A stretch of DNA of 56,466 nt from JBGSTR01 sp963707135. GTDB lineage: Bacteria; Pseudomonadota; Gammaproteobacteria; Chromatiales; Chromatiaceae. Position numbers and translations under genes: made by a program. The stretch covers positions 1 through 56,466 of the forward strand of contig CAVPOY010000041.1 of NCBI GenBank assembly GCA_963707135.1, written 5' to 3'. A model generated the notes under the pieces. The model did no database searches. It was not told the origin of the DNA and saw nothing but the letters and a program-made list of their open reading frames with translations. How positions within the stretch are numbered: the stretch's first letter is position 1; the number at the start of each line of letters is the position of its first letter. Shown here one piece after another: positions 43,205 through 51,486 of the stretch.

Positions 43205-43693
43205 TCAGAACAGTCCCTTCCCGGTCGCGCGGCAAAGCAACGCATCCGCGACCCGCGCGAGACCGAAAAAAATCGAGAATGATCGGTTCGCGGTCGTCCC
43301 CGAACGCTCCAGATCCCCATTATTCCGCCGCGAAAGCGGCCGGCTGCGCTCGCCGAGCACAGCGACCAGGGCCGGGGCGCTCAAAATTGGCCGCGCTTGG
43401 AGGAGGTTACAGGCAACCTGTAGGCAAGGGGGATGGACCGACGCAAAGTCCCCCGTGAGGAACCGGTCGATGGCGGCAAAGTACGGTAGCGCGAAGGATA
43501 CTCCGACGAATTTGACCAGAGCACCAAGGCCCAAGGCGGACAGCGGGGTCGGCGAAGCCTCGTGCTCGGGCCCCATCCGCTCCTGCTTCTTTGCGCGCGC
43601 GAAGGCCGTCCCGCGCAGAAACGCTCCGACGATCAGCCCGATCAGATACTCGATTCGCCCCGGATTGGCCGGGTAGCCGGTGATCTGCTGCAT
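43205..43693 (-). CDS. Weakly supported hypothetical membrane protein
   Basis: An open frame of 162 codons whose N-terminal half has two plausible hydrophobic stretches (YLIGLIVGAFLRG; LGALVKFVGVSFALPYFAAI). The C-terminal half has no protein-like pattern. No family is recognised and the region's composition is irregular; it may be a decayed gene. Confidence 0.3.
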   Translation of the reverse strand: MQQITGYPANPGRIEYLIGLIVGAFLRGTAFARAKKQERMGPEHEASPTPLSALGLGALVKFVGVSFALPYFAAIDRFLTGDFASVHPPCLQVACNLLQARPILSAPALVAVLGERSRPLSRRNNGDLERSGTTANRSFSIFFGLARVADALLCRATGKGLF

Positions 43694-44101
43694 GCCAAGG
43701 GAGACTCTGAAAATGCTCTCTGGAACTTCGGTTTAACCAAGCATCGGGGCGCTGCTGGTCAACACGGGCCGGTCACCCGCTGCCGCGTAGACCAGGAAGA
43801 CAAACGGTACCGGGTTGATCACTTCGGCTATAAGAAACGGTACAGAGCAGCAGCGGTCTCTATCATGGACCTTCGGTCACGACAAGGCGCCGAAGCCAGA
43901 GGTTCCCCCAGACGGCGATCCTTGTTACGCGTTATCCGGTTCCTGCGACCGAGTGAAGACGGTCGGCGAGGCCGCTCGCTCGCCGAAGCCACCCCAGCAG
44001 GGCAAGCCTATTCGCGGTAACCTGCTGGAACGTATCGAGTAAGAACTGTAGGTTTGAACGGCACGTCCACGCGCCGAGGAAAACCGCGACAATCTCAGGT
44101 C
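43694..44101. other. Intergenic, no gene seen
   Basis: 408 bases of lower coding character and a mixed composition, following the doubtful open frame above. No RNA gene or repeat was identified; it may be remnant DNA. Confidence 0.4.
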
Positions 44102-44662
44102 CTAGTCGTCTGACTGACGGAGGCGCCTAAAGATCTCACGGCGCGATATCTCAGTCTGCAACGGGCAGTCGCGTTTGGCCCGCTCCATGTTCTCGTCGCG
44201 CACACGGATGACTCGGCCCCATTCTTCGAACACCGCTTCAGCGTCCGGATAGGGTTCCATGTCGAGGCAAATCGGCTGGAGCAGATAATGGCCCAAGCGG
44301 GCGTCGTAGCTCAGGTGGGCCTGTTGAGGCTGGCTCAAGAGCTGGAACGTAATCCGCGGGCCGAGCACCAGGTAGCCGCCCCCCTTGCGCTCCCCGGCCG
44401 ACCAGCCGTCCGGCAGCGTAATTGCCGGCGGCTCGTCCGGAAACAGCAGGCGGGCGAGCATCCAGGGCGTCAGCAGCAACAGGACGCGCCAGCCTTCGAT
44501 GCGACGAAGCGCTCGCAGCTCGATGCCGAGTGACGTATTCAACATGGGTTCGCCGGCCAGCTCCACCCGCAGAATGGCCTCGTGCGCCTCCAGCACGGCC
44601 GTGCCAAGGGCCGCGTCATCCGCTAGCCCCGGCGGGTAGGTTTCCCAGTCGGCCTCAGTCAT
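44102..44662 (-). CDS. HybE-like chaperone in a molybdoenzyme cluster
   Basis: The ATG at 44662 overlaps the TorD-like stop by eight bases and gives 186 residues. The pattern NTSLGIELRALRRIEGWRVL, LLLTPWMLARLLFP, YDARLGHYLLQPI and the C-terminal SRREIFRRLRQ follows the HybE family, chaperones that proofread the Tat-exported [NiFe]-hydrogenase small subunit. No hydrogenase is nearby; it is paired with a TorD-like chaperone next to a molybdoenzyme cluster, so a role in that enzyme's maturation is inferred. Confidence 0.7.
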   Translation of the reverse strand: MTEADWETYPPGLADDAALGTAVLEAHEAILRVELAGEPMLNTSLGIELRALRRIEGWRVLLLLTPWMLARLLFPDEPPAITLPDGWSAGERKGGGYLVLGPRITFQLLSQPQQAHLSYDARLGHYLLQPICLDMEPYPDAEAVFEEWGRVIRVRDENMERAKRDCPLQTEISRREIFRRLRQSDD

Positions 44663-45185
44663 CGGGCTCGGTCTCCCGGTACAGCCATTCGAGCCGATCG
44701 GCCAGCCCACGGTAGAGGGACAGCGCCGCGCCCTCTCGCAGATCGCAGGCGAAGCGGGGCACCCAGCGGCGCAGATGCTCGTGCTCGAGCTCCCCCAGCA
44801 GGTCCGCCCCGTCCTCCTGCCCGCCGAGCCAGGCGGCGCACTCCAGCATGGTCCCCAGGTAGTCGACCGGCGCCTCGGTGGCCTGAAGTCCGGCACGGCG
44901 ATAAAGACCGGCCAACTCGCCGGTCGACGAACCCTTCATCCGGCCCTGCCGGTAGGCGGACTCGAACGGCGGGCAAACGGTCCTTGGCCAGCCGTTTACG
45001 AAGAGCCGGGTGTGCTCCGCCTGCCAGTGTTCGAGCGGGATCGTCTCGAGCTCGGCAATACAGGCCCGGAGCCACGGGGCCCAGGGCAACAGGTCCCGCA
45101 GGACGTCAAGGCCATCCTCGGCCGGCTGGGCGAGCACGAGGGCCAGGATTCGCAGTTGGTCCGGGTCTCGAGTTCCGTCGGTCAT
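44655..45185 (-). CDS. TorD/DmsD-family molybdoenzyme chaperone (second copy)
   Basis: 176 residues with the family signature EHTRLFVNGWPRTVCPPFES (about 59-78) and a helical core. It is distinct from the 255-residue TorD-like protein of the other cluster. It lies downstream of the NrfD-type gene on the same strand, with an opposite-strand gene between them, and probably serves the polysulfide/tetrathionate-reductase-like enzyme. Confidence 0.88.
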   Translation of the reverse strand: MTDGTRDPDQLRILALVLAQPAEDGLDVLRDLLPWAPWLRACIAELETIPLEHWQAEHTRLFVNGWPRTVCPPFESAYRQGRMKGSSTGELAGLYRRAGLQATEAPVDYLGTMLECAAWLGGQEDGADLLGELEHEHLRRWVPRFACDLREGAALSLYRGLADRLEWLYRETEPDD

Positions 45186-45287
45186 GAGTGCGGGCTACCT
45201 GTGGATGGATCGAGCAGACGCAGTCTCACGGCGCTACGGGCCGGATCGGTTAAACTTCCAGCATCTATTGTCTTTTCGAACAGAGCC

Positions 45288-45848
45288 ATGGCCGAGCCCG
45301 CCGAGCGCCAAGCCAGCTACGAGGACCTGCTCCGGGTACCGGGGAACCTTGTTGCCGAGATCGTCAACGGCCGTCTGGTCACCCATCCACGGCCGGCGCC
45401 CAGGCACCTGCGGGCCAGCTCTTCCCTTGGCGGCGAGTTGGACGGGCCGTTCGACAAGGGTCGGGGCGGTCCCGGCGGATGGTGGATCCTCGATGAGCCG
45501 GAACTTCACCTCGGCCCCCATGTCCTGGTCCCGGATCTTGCCGGCTGGCGCCGCGAGCGTATGCCCAGCCTTCCGGGAACGGCCTGGTTCGATCTGGCGC
45601 CCGACTGGGTCTGCGAGGTCCTTTCCCCGGCGACCGCGTCCGGCGACCGCGCCGAGAAGCTTCCGATCTACGGCGAACAGAGCGTCTCCCACGTCTGGCT
45701 GATCGATCCGCTGCTGCGGACTTTGGAGGTGTTCGAGAACGCCGATCGCCGATGGCTCCTCATAGCGACCCTGAAGGACGCCGATCCGGTCTCGCTGCCG
45801 CCCTTCGACGCGATCAGCTTCGACCTGTCCCTGCTCTGGGCGGATTGA
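45288..45848 (+). CDS. Uma2-family (DUF820) putative endonuclease
   Basis: The ATG at 45288 gives 186 residues with the Uma2 core: EIVNGRLVTHPRPAP, VLVPDLAGWRRERMP, DWVCEVLSPATASGDRAEKL and HVWLIDPLLRTLEVF. The restriction-endonuclease-like fold with Asp, Glu and Lys of the PD-(D/E)xK type is visible. The family is abundant in cyanobacteria and sporadic elsewhere; its role is unsettled. It sits on the opposite strand inside the molybdoenzyme cluster, between NrfD and its chaperones, which suggests later insertion. Confidence 0.88.
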   Translation: MAEPAERQASYEDLLRVPGNLVAEIVNGRLVTHPRPAPRHLRASSSLGGELDGPFDKGRGGPGGWWILDEPELHLGPHVLVPDLAGWRRERMPSLPGTAWFDLAPDWVCEVLSPATASGDRAEKLPIYGEQSVSHVWLIDPLLRTLEVFENADRRWLLIATLKDADPVSLPPFDAISFDLSLLWAD

Positions 45849-45929
45849 CAACAAGCCCGACAGAGAGGAGAGGCGCTCGCGCCTCCCCTCTCGTGCCGCC
45901 CTCCCCGCTCTCGTTGTTCGTTCGCGCCC

Positions 45930-46889
45930 CTACCACGGATAGGCGTACACGCCCGCGTACATGAAATAGTGCCGGAGCAGGTAACCGCCGGCCAGCACGA
46001 ACACCGATGCGGCGATGATCGGTGCGTGGCTTGTCCAACCCTTGATAACGCCCTTGAGCTCCAGGAAGAAGGGTACGACGAGCCCGAAGCCGATGAACCC
46101 GATCAGCCAGCCGAGATCGGTGAACAGCAGCTCCCAGGAGCGCATGGCGGACTCCGACCCGCGCTGCAGATAGAAGAAGAACGAGAAAATGATCACCAAC
46201 TCGGCGGAGATCAGCACCAGGTCGATGCGCTCGTAGAGTCCCCGGATGTACTCATCCGCGGCGTCCTTGATCAGCGTGTACATCAGCAACAGCAGGAACG
46301 CCATGGCGGTCGAGAACGCCGACACGGTGAACAGCAGAGGCACGCCCGGGTTCGCCCACAGGGCCACGGCGGGGAAGGATTGCAGCAGCAGCCCGGTATA
46401 GACGGCCACGCCGACCCCGTTGACCACCGCGAGCCAGCCGATGACCTTACGGTAACGCTCCACGAGTCCGCAAAGCTTGGTCAGAAGGCCCCACTCCAGG
46501 AACTTGTTGACCAACGGGATCTTCTTGAACAGCGGCGTGACGCAGGCGTAGGGCAGCGCGTAGAGCACCCCCCAGACCATCATCCAGAGGATGAACTGGG
46601 TACCCCAGGCGATCCAGGCGGTCGGCTGGGTGAACATGGCCAGCGGGTTAAGGACGTGGATCACCGCCAGGTGATCGAGCAGGTGCCCGAACAGCATCAG
46701 CGAGCCAATCGACAGCAGAACCACACCGGCACCGGCCCCCCAGAGGACCAGGTTGCGGTGCGGCTTGAGATACATGTCGGTAAGGAAGGTTACCGCCAGG
46801 GTCGCGGCACCGAGCCCGCCGGTGTAGAGATAGATGGCGAGCCACCAGGTCCAGATGTCCTGGGTCGAGTAGGTCATGTTGACGTCCAT
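45930..46889 (-). CDS. NrfD/PsrC-type membrane subunit
   Basis: The 319-residue protein has about eight to nine hydrophobic helices and the NrfD pattern (WWLAIYLYTGGLGAATLAV, LLMLYTLIKDAADEYIRG, RHYFMYAGVYAYPW). It would anchor the complex in the membrane and exchange electrons with quinone. It starts two bases before the end of the upstream ferredoxin gene region and is the last gene of the A-B-C unit. Confidence 0.9.
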   Translation of the reverse strand: MDVNMTYSTQDIWTWWLAIYLYTGGLGAATLAVTFLTDMYLKPHRNLVLWGAGAGVVLLSIGSLMLFGHLLDHLAVIHVLNPLAMFTQPTAWIAWGTQFILWMMVWGVLYALPYACVTPLFKKIPLVNKFLEWGLLTKLCGLVERYRKVIGWLAVVNGVGVAVYTGLLLQSFPAVALWANPGVPLLFTVSAFSTAMAFLLLLMYTLIKDAADEYIRGLYERIDLVLISAELVIIFSFFFYLQRGSESAMRSWELLFTDLGWLIGFIGFGLVVPFFLELKGVIKGWTSHAPIIAASVFVLAGGYLLRHYFMYAGVYAYPW

Positions 46890-46890
46890 C

Positions 46891-47508
46891 TCAGCCTCTC
46901 CGCTTCAGGTCGTCGATGTAGTAGACGTTAGGTCGGGTGCCGATGTGGGGCATCAGCGGCCTCGCCACCCCGCTCGCCACCATCTGGGCCACCGGGTCCT
47001 CGGGGTCGTCCAGGTCACCGAACATTCGTGCCGAGCCGACGCAGGTTTCCACGCAGGCGGGTTTGAGCCCTTGCTCGACCCGGTGGTCGCAGAAGGAGCA
47101 CTTGTCGACGCTGGGGCTGGTTCGCCGGTAGTCGGAGCCGTAGAACTCACGGCCCTGTCTGACGTCCGAGTAGGTCACCTCCACCCGGGCGTGGTAAGGA
47201 CACGCCATGGCGCAGGCCCGGCAGCCCATGCAAAGGTCCTGGTCCACCATGACGATGCCGTTAGCCTTCTTGTAGGTGGCGCCAGTCGGGCACACGCTCA
47301 TGCAGGGCGGGTTGTCGCAGTGATTGCACAGGCGTGGGAAGAAGCGCCGGTGCACGTCGGAACCGACGCCGATCTCCTTGTCGTGGACATAGGTGCGCCA
47401 CTTCTTGTCGTCCCACACCGGGGTCTGGTTCTCCATCGCGCAGGCGGCCATGCAGGCGTTGCAACCGACGCAGGTGTTGAGGTCGATGACCATTGCGTAT
47501 TTAGTCAT
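46891..47508 (-). CDS. PsrB/TtrB-type [4Fe-4S] electron-transfer subunit
   Basis: 205 residues with four cluster groups: CVGCNACMAACAMEN, CNHCDNPPCMSVCPTGA, CMGCRACAMACPYHAR and CSFCDHRVEQGLKPACVETC, then GDLDDPEDP as in tetrathionate/polysulfide reductase B subunits. No signal peptide. It connects the catalytic subunit to the NrfD-type membrane subunit. The gene is intact although the catalytic gene upstream is broken. Confidence 0.92.
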   Translation of the reverse strand: MTKYAMVIDLNTCVGCNACMAACAMENQTPVWDDKKWRTYVHDKEIGVGSDVHRRFFPRLCNHCDNPPCMSVCPTGATYKKANGIVMVDQDLCMGCRACAMACPYHARVEVTYSDVRQGREFYGSDYRRTSPSVDKCSFCDHRVEQGLKPACVETCVGSARMFGDLDDPEDPVAQMVASGVARPLMPHIGTRPNVYYIDDLKRRG

Positions 47509-47526
47509 TAGCTGACTCCCCCTACC

Positions 47527-50400
47527 CTAGACGCGGGCCACTTTGATGGTGAATTCCTGGGATTTGAACCCGGCCACCACGGGCTCGACCTGATAGGGGA
47601 TGAGCTTGTTGGTGGCGGTGCCCTCGCCCTGGGTGCGGGAGAGCGCCTTGTTCTCGACGCCGAAGGAGGAGTAGATGAACAGCGTATCCGGGTGCACCAG
47701 ACGGGTGACGTAGGCGCGGCCGGTGGTCTCCTGGCCGGATTTCGAGTTGGTCAGCCGGATCGGGTCGCCTTGCCCGATGCCGAGCTGGCCGGCCCGCGTC
47801 GGGTGGATCCAAACGCCCTTGTAGACGTCGTCCTTGAACTGGTTGACGCCCGCCAGCACCGGGTTGTTGCTGTTGGTGGAGCCGTGGGAGACGGTAGGCG
47901 TCTTGCCGTAGGTGAAGTAGAACTCGTCCTCGGCAAGCGGCTCGGTGACGGGTGTGCCTTCCCGGTATTCGGGGGCGATCCAGGTCGCCAGCACGCTGAA
48001 GTTGGGCTCCGTGTGGCCGCCGTCGCGCAGGGACCGCATCAGGCCGCTGAAGAACTCCACCCGGCCGCTGTCGGTCGGCACCGGCATCTTTCGCGGCATG
48101 GCATGGTGCTCGAGGATGTGCTGCTTGTCCTGCTCGTGATAGACGCCCTTGGCGCGCAGGACCCGGTCGATCTCCTCGGGCGCGACCCCGAGGCGCTCGG
48201 CCGTCTGGGCGAAGGAAACACGGCGGCAGGCGGCCGCGAAGGCCCCCTTTTCGTGGGTCTGTTGGGTCTCGGCGTAAGCCGCTCGAACCGGATCCGCCTT
48301 GAGCCCCGTGAGCTTCTCGACCCATTCCAGAAACCTATCGGTGTTGCCGCTGATGATCTCGGTCATCTTGAGCAGGATGTCGGCGGTCTCCTCGGTGTCA
48401 TACAGGGAGTCGATGGCCGCGTAACGGGTGGTCAGCGCCAGATCCTGATTCACTCCGTTGCCGTACAGCGTCGGCTCGTCGCGCTCCAGGTACGTGCTGT
48501 TGGGCAGAATCACATCCTCGAAGGGCGCCGTATCCGACGGCAGCACCTCCACCATCACCACGAGGTCCACATTCTCGTGGCTCAGGACCTCCTTCCAGTA
48601 GGTATCCGGGTAGTAGTGCCGCACCGGGTTGGCGGCGTTGATGATGAATGCTCGGGTCCTGTAGGGCTCGCCGTTGAACTGGACCTTGCCCTCGACGGAC
48701 TCGCGCAGCCCGGAGTCGGTCATCACCGGCAGGGCCACGTTGAATCGGCCGGCCTCCTTCTGCTGGGCGTTCCAGGCCCAGGTCCAGCCGGGCCTGCCGT
48801 GGGAGAAGTTCTCCCCCTTGGAGAGGGCACCGATCACCATCTTGGCGAACGCCATGCCGGCCAGGCTGGCCAGCGGGGCGCCCATCTCGTAGCCCTCGTC
48901 CATCGCCCTGAACATCTCGTGGGCCTTGTGATGCAGCTCGCCGGAGTTTATCCAGCCGCCGACCGAGTCGATGCCGCCGGTCAGCGCCTGCACCATGGCC
49001 TGAACCCGGCGCAGCATCATGACGTTGCCGAAGCGCGCCCCGTGCCAGCCCGGATCCACGATGGCCGGGCGGGTGTTGCCGAACTCTCGGGAGATGCGGG
49101 CGATGGTCTCGGCGGGCACGCCGGTAATCTCCGCCGCCCACTCGGGGGTGTATTCGGCAAGGTCCTCGAGCTGGGCCTCGAACACGGTCTTGACCTCTCG
49201 GCCCTCGACCATGAGGGGCTCCGGCAGCATGAGTCCGGGACAGAACGCCCCGGCCTCGACACCCTTGCGGTTGTCGTTGCTGAATTTTTCCAGCACCCGG
49301 ACCTTCGTGGTGTCTTCTTCGACCACCAGCGGCCGGCCTTCGGGGTCCGTGACCAGCCGCCACTCGCCTTGGTCGTCCTTGTGGACCAGGAAGGGCATGT
49401 TGGTATGGCGCTTGAGGAACTGACCGTCATAGAGGCCCTCGTCCATCATGATCCGCATCAGCGCCAGCATGAAGGCCAGGTCGGTGCCGGGGCGGATCTG
49501 TACCCACTCGTCCGCCTTGGCGGCGGTCTCCGAGCAGCGCGGGTCCAGCGCGACCACCTTGGCGCCGTTCTTCCGGCCCTGGGCGAAGCGCACCATGCGG
49601 CAGGTCGAGACCGCGCCGATCGAGGCGTTGTTGGCCACGAACAGGATGTACTTGGCGTTGTCGAAATCCGGCAGGATCTCGTCGTGGATGTTGAAGTTGC
49701 CGGTGACCATGTCGGTGCCCAGGTGGCCGGTGGTCACGCAGTGCTGCATCGGCGAGGCGACGATGTTGGGCACCTCGTTGGCCATGGCGAAGGGCACCGC
49801 CCAGTTCATTTAGAAGACGCAGGAGGTCCAGCCGCCCACCATGGTCCATTCCCAGGGCTTGATCTCGGCCGCCTTGCTCCTCCGGGCGATATATACCTTT
49901 CGCATGCTACTTCTTCGTCGCCGGTCGCCCTGGAGACCAGAGTTGTCGGACTTAAGTCCGACCTACAAACTGAAAATTGACGCGAGAGAGGTATAGTCCC
50001 AGGCCTCCTCCCAGCTGGCGGAGCGGAAGGCGTACTCGCCGCGCTTGCTGCCCTCCACCCGGATCAGCGGTGTCTTGATGCGATCGGTGTCGTAGGTCTG
50101 GCGCAGCCCGGCCTGGCCGCGTGCGCAAATCTTGCCGCGGTTCAGCGTCGAGTTGGGGTTGCCGTCGAGCTTGACGATGCGTTTCTCGCCGTCCCTGGTG
50201 CGCGTGGTCACCCGCAGGTTGCAGAGCGACGAGCAGAAGTTGCAGATGCTGTAGCTCACCGACTCCTGGTCCGCCTCCTCGTCGCCCACGGCGCGGCGGA
50301 CGATACCGGAAACCGGCTAGAGCAATCCGAGTCCGGCGGTCCCGTAACCGGTGGTCTTCAGGAATGCGCGGCGAGACAGTCTTGGAATCTTCCAGGCCAT
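47527..50400 (-). pseudogene. Polysulfide/tetrathionate-reductase-like molybdopterin oxidoreductase, broken by two stops and an insertion
   Basis: One continuous frame can be followed from the ATG at 50400 to the stop at 47527. It starts with a Tat signal (LSRRAFLKTTGYGTAGLGLL), then TAG at 50317-50319; next comes the Fe-S motif CNFCSSLCN...CARGQ; after SWEEAWDY a 102-bp insertion (49894-49995) brings further stops; TAA at 49810-49812 interrupts TSCVF*MNWAVPF. The remaining 760 codons carry the rest of the enzyme (MQHCVTTGH, probable Mo-ligand Cys; VVALDPRCSE; YGKTPTVSHG). Without the lesions the protein would be about 920 residues. Removing the insertion restores the frame exactly. The organism does not reassign stop codons elsewhere. 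The B and C subunit genes remain open, so decay may be recent or strain-specific; sequencing error is unlikely to explain all three. Confidence 0.85.
49894..49995. mobile_element. Miniature mobile element with REP-like palindrome and likely TATA target duplication
   Basis: The insertion is bounded by TATA (49890-49893 and 49992-49995). Its ends are imperfect inverted repeats (CCTTTCGC on the left, GCGAGAGAGG on the right) and it contains the perfect 18-bp palindrome GTCGGACTTAAGTCCGAC (49945-49962). It carries no gene. Its removal rejoins SWEEAWDYIARRSKAAEIK, a normal molybdoenzyme sequence. Confidence 0.75.
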
Positions 50401-50769
50401 GGCGGGTCCTCCTCGGTGGTCGATGCGTTCCCGTCTGCGCGGGGGCCGGTTGAGTCTTGCTCTGTTACGGCATCGAGCAGCATTTCCGGCGCGGACTTAG
50501 TCAGAAGAAGTCGTATCGGTCTATCACAATGTTCTGATTATTTGATTTTGGTCAACAGCCATTCCAATCTCCGACGGCCTGGAGACCACTATGGCGCGTG
50601 GGGTCAAACGCCTCCTCCTGCTTCGCGGAGTCGACAGCCGTCATCGGTGCGCCGGCGCCATCGGCCTCGGGTCTTTCGCACCGGCGGCAAACGCACTAGG
50701 CTTGGGGTCAGCGCGTTCCGCGCTGCACCAAAGCGAAAAAAGCATCGAATTCCTGGAGGATAAAGACCG
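50401..50769. other. Intergenic promoter region without a gene
   Basis: Between the divergent molybdoenzyme pseudogene and the secreted protein gene. It holds the FNR-type site listed separately and an AT-rich stretch (50,510-50,560). No coding frame is convincing. Confidence 0.5.
50542..50555. promoter_or_regulatory. FNR/Anr-type binding site upstream of the molybdoenzyme pseudogene operon
   Basis: TTGATTTTGGTCAA matches TTGAT-N4-ATCAA with one mismatch, the same one as in the nrdD site. It lies about 150 bp before the ATG at 50400 and could also serve the divergent gene at 50770. Confidence 0.55.
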
Positions 50770-51447
50770 ATGAGCACGATACCGACCGTCCGACCCGTGG
50801 AGATTGTCGCTGCTACTCTGGCCCTTGTGGTATCCCTGCCGGCGATCGGCGACTCGGCACAGCCGCGACCGCCGGTGCCGGCGCCACCCATCGGTTCGCC
50901 AATGGAATCCGCCGGCGACGCGGCTCAAGAGGCCCAAGCAAAATGGGAAGCCATTCAGGAGCGCAAGGCCGCCCTGACAGCCGAGCTGAACCGGCGGTAC
51001 GAGGACCTGCAGCGCGAGGCCGCCCAGGAGGGCATCGAGCCACTACCGGCCCCGCCGTGGCCGCAGGAGCCGAGATGGCTGAGCTACGACGAGATGCGGG
51101 AGTTGATGCGCAAGCAGGGGATCACCATGCCCCCGGCACCCGATTTCGAGTCGCAATCCGCAACAGCCACCGAGGGCGGGGCACCCGCTGCCGCACAGGG
51201 ACCGAGGCCGCCGGCGGGGACCAGCCCCATCGGACCCGAGGCGTTGAGAGCCTACTTCGGCGTCATCGAGCAGATGTCACCGCAACAGCAGGAGGCCTGC
51301 TTCGCCGTGGCCCGCTGGCAGGCCGGGGTCATGGCCTCGCCCCCGATGCCGCCGGCCGCGCTGCTCGTCCCGGGCGGTCCGTTTCCGCCGGAGTCCGCTC
51401 TACAGTCCGGGCAACCCTTCCCCCGAATGATGTCCCCCGGACATTGA
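50770..51447 (+). CDS. Secreted Pro/Ala-rich hypothetical protein
   Basis: 225 residues with a signal peptide (IVAATLALVVSLPAIGDSA), a charged helical segment (about 50-90, AKWEAIQERKAALTAELNRR), a Pro-rich middle and a C-terminal part with a single Cys (QQEACFAVARWQAGVM). GGAGG is nine bases upstream. I recognise no family. It is convergent with gltX. Confidence 0.7.
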   Translation: MSTIPTVRPVEIVAATLALVVSLPAIGDSAQPRPPVPAPPIGSPMESAGDAAQEAQAKWEAIQERKAALTAELNRRYEDLQREAAQEGIEPLPAPPWPQEPRWLSYDEMRELMRKQGITMPPAPDFESQSATATEGGAPAAAQGPRPPAGTSPIGPEALRAYFGVIEQMSPQQQEACFAVARWQAGVMASPPMPPAALLVPGGPFPPESALQSGQPFPRMMSPGH

Positions 51448-51486
51448 CCAACAGCGCCGACCAAGCCAGTCGGCGCGGCACCCCCC

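Noticed and set aside
43562..44020. Plus-strand open frame in the region after the DUF2459 gene
   Set aside because: No protein-like pattern, no ribosome site, and composition of non-coding DNA.
49810..50319. Stop codon reassignment or programmed readthrough (TAG and TAA) in the molybdoenzyme
   Set aside because: Other genes end normally at TAG and TAA, and the inserted element adds further stops; decay is simpler. Selenocysteine is excluded because no TGA is involved.
45930..50400. Sulfite dehydrogenase SoeABC
   Set aside because: The catalytic gene starts with a Tat signal, whereas SoeA is cytoplasmic; the B subunit pattern fits polysulfide/tetrathionate reductase better.
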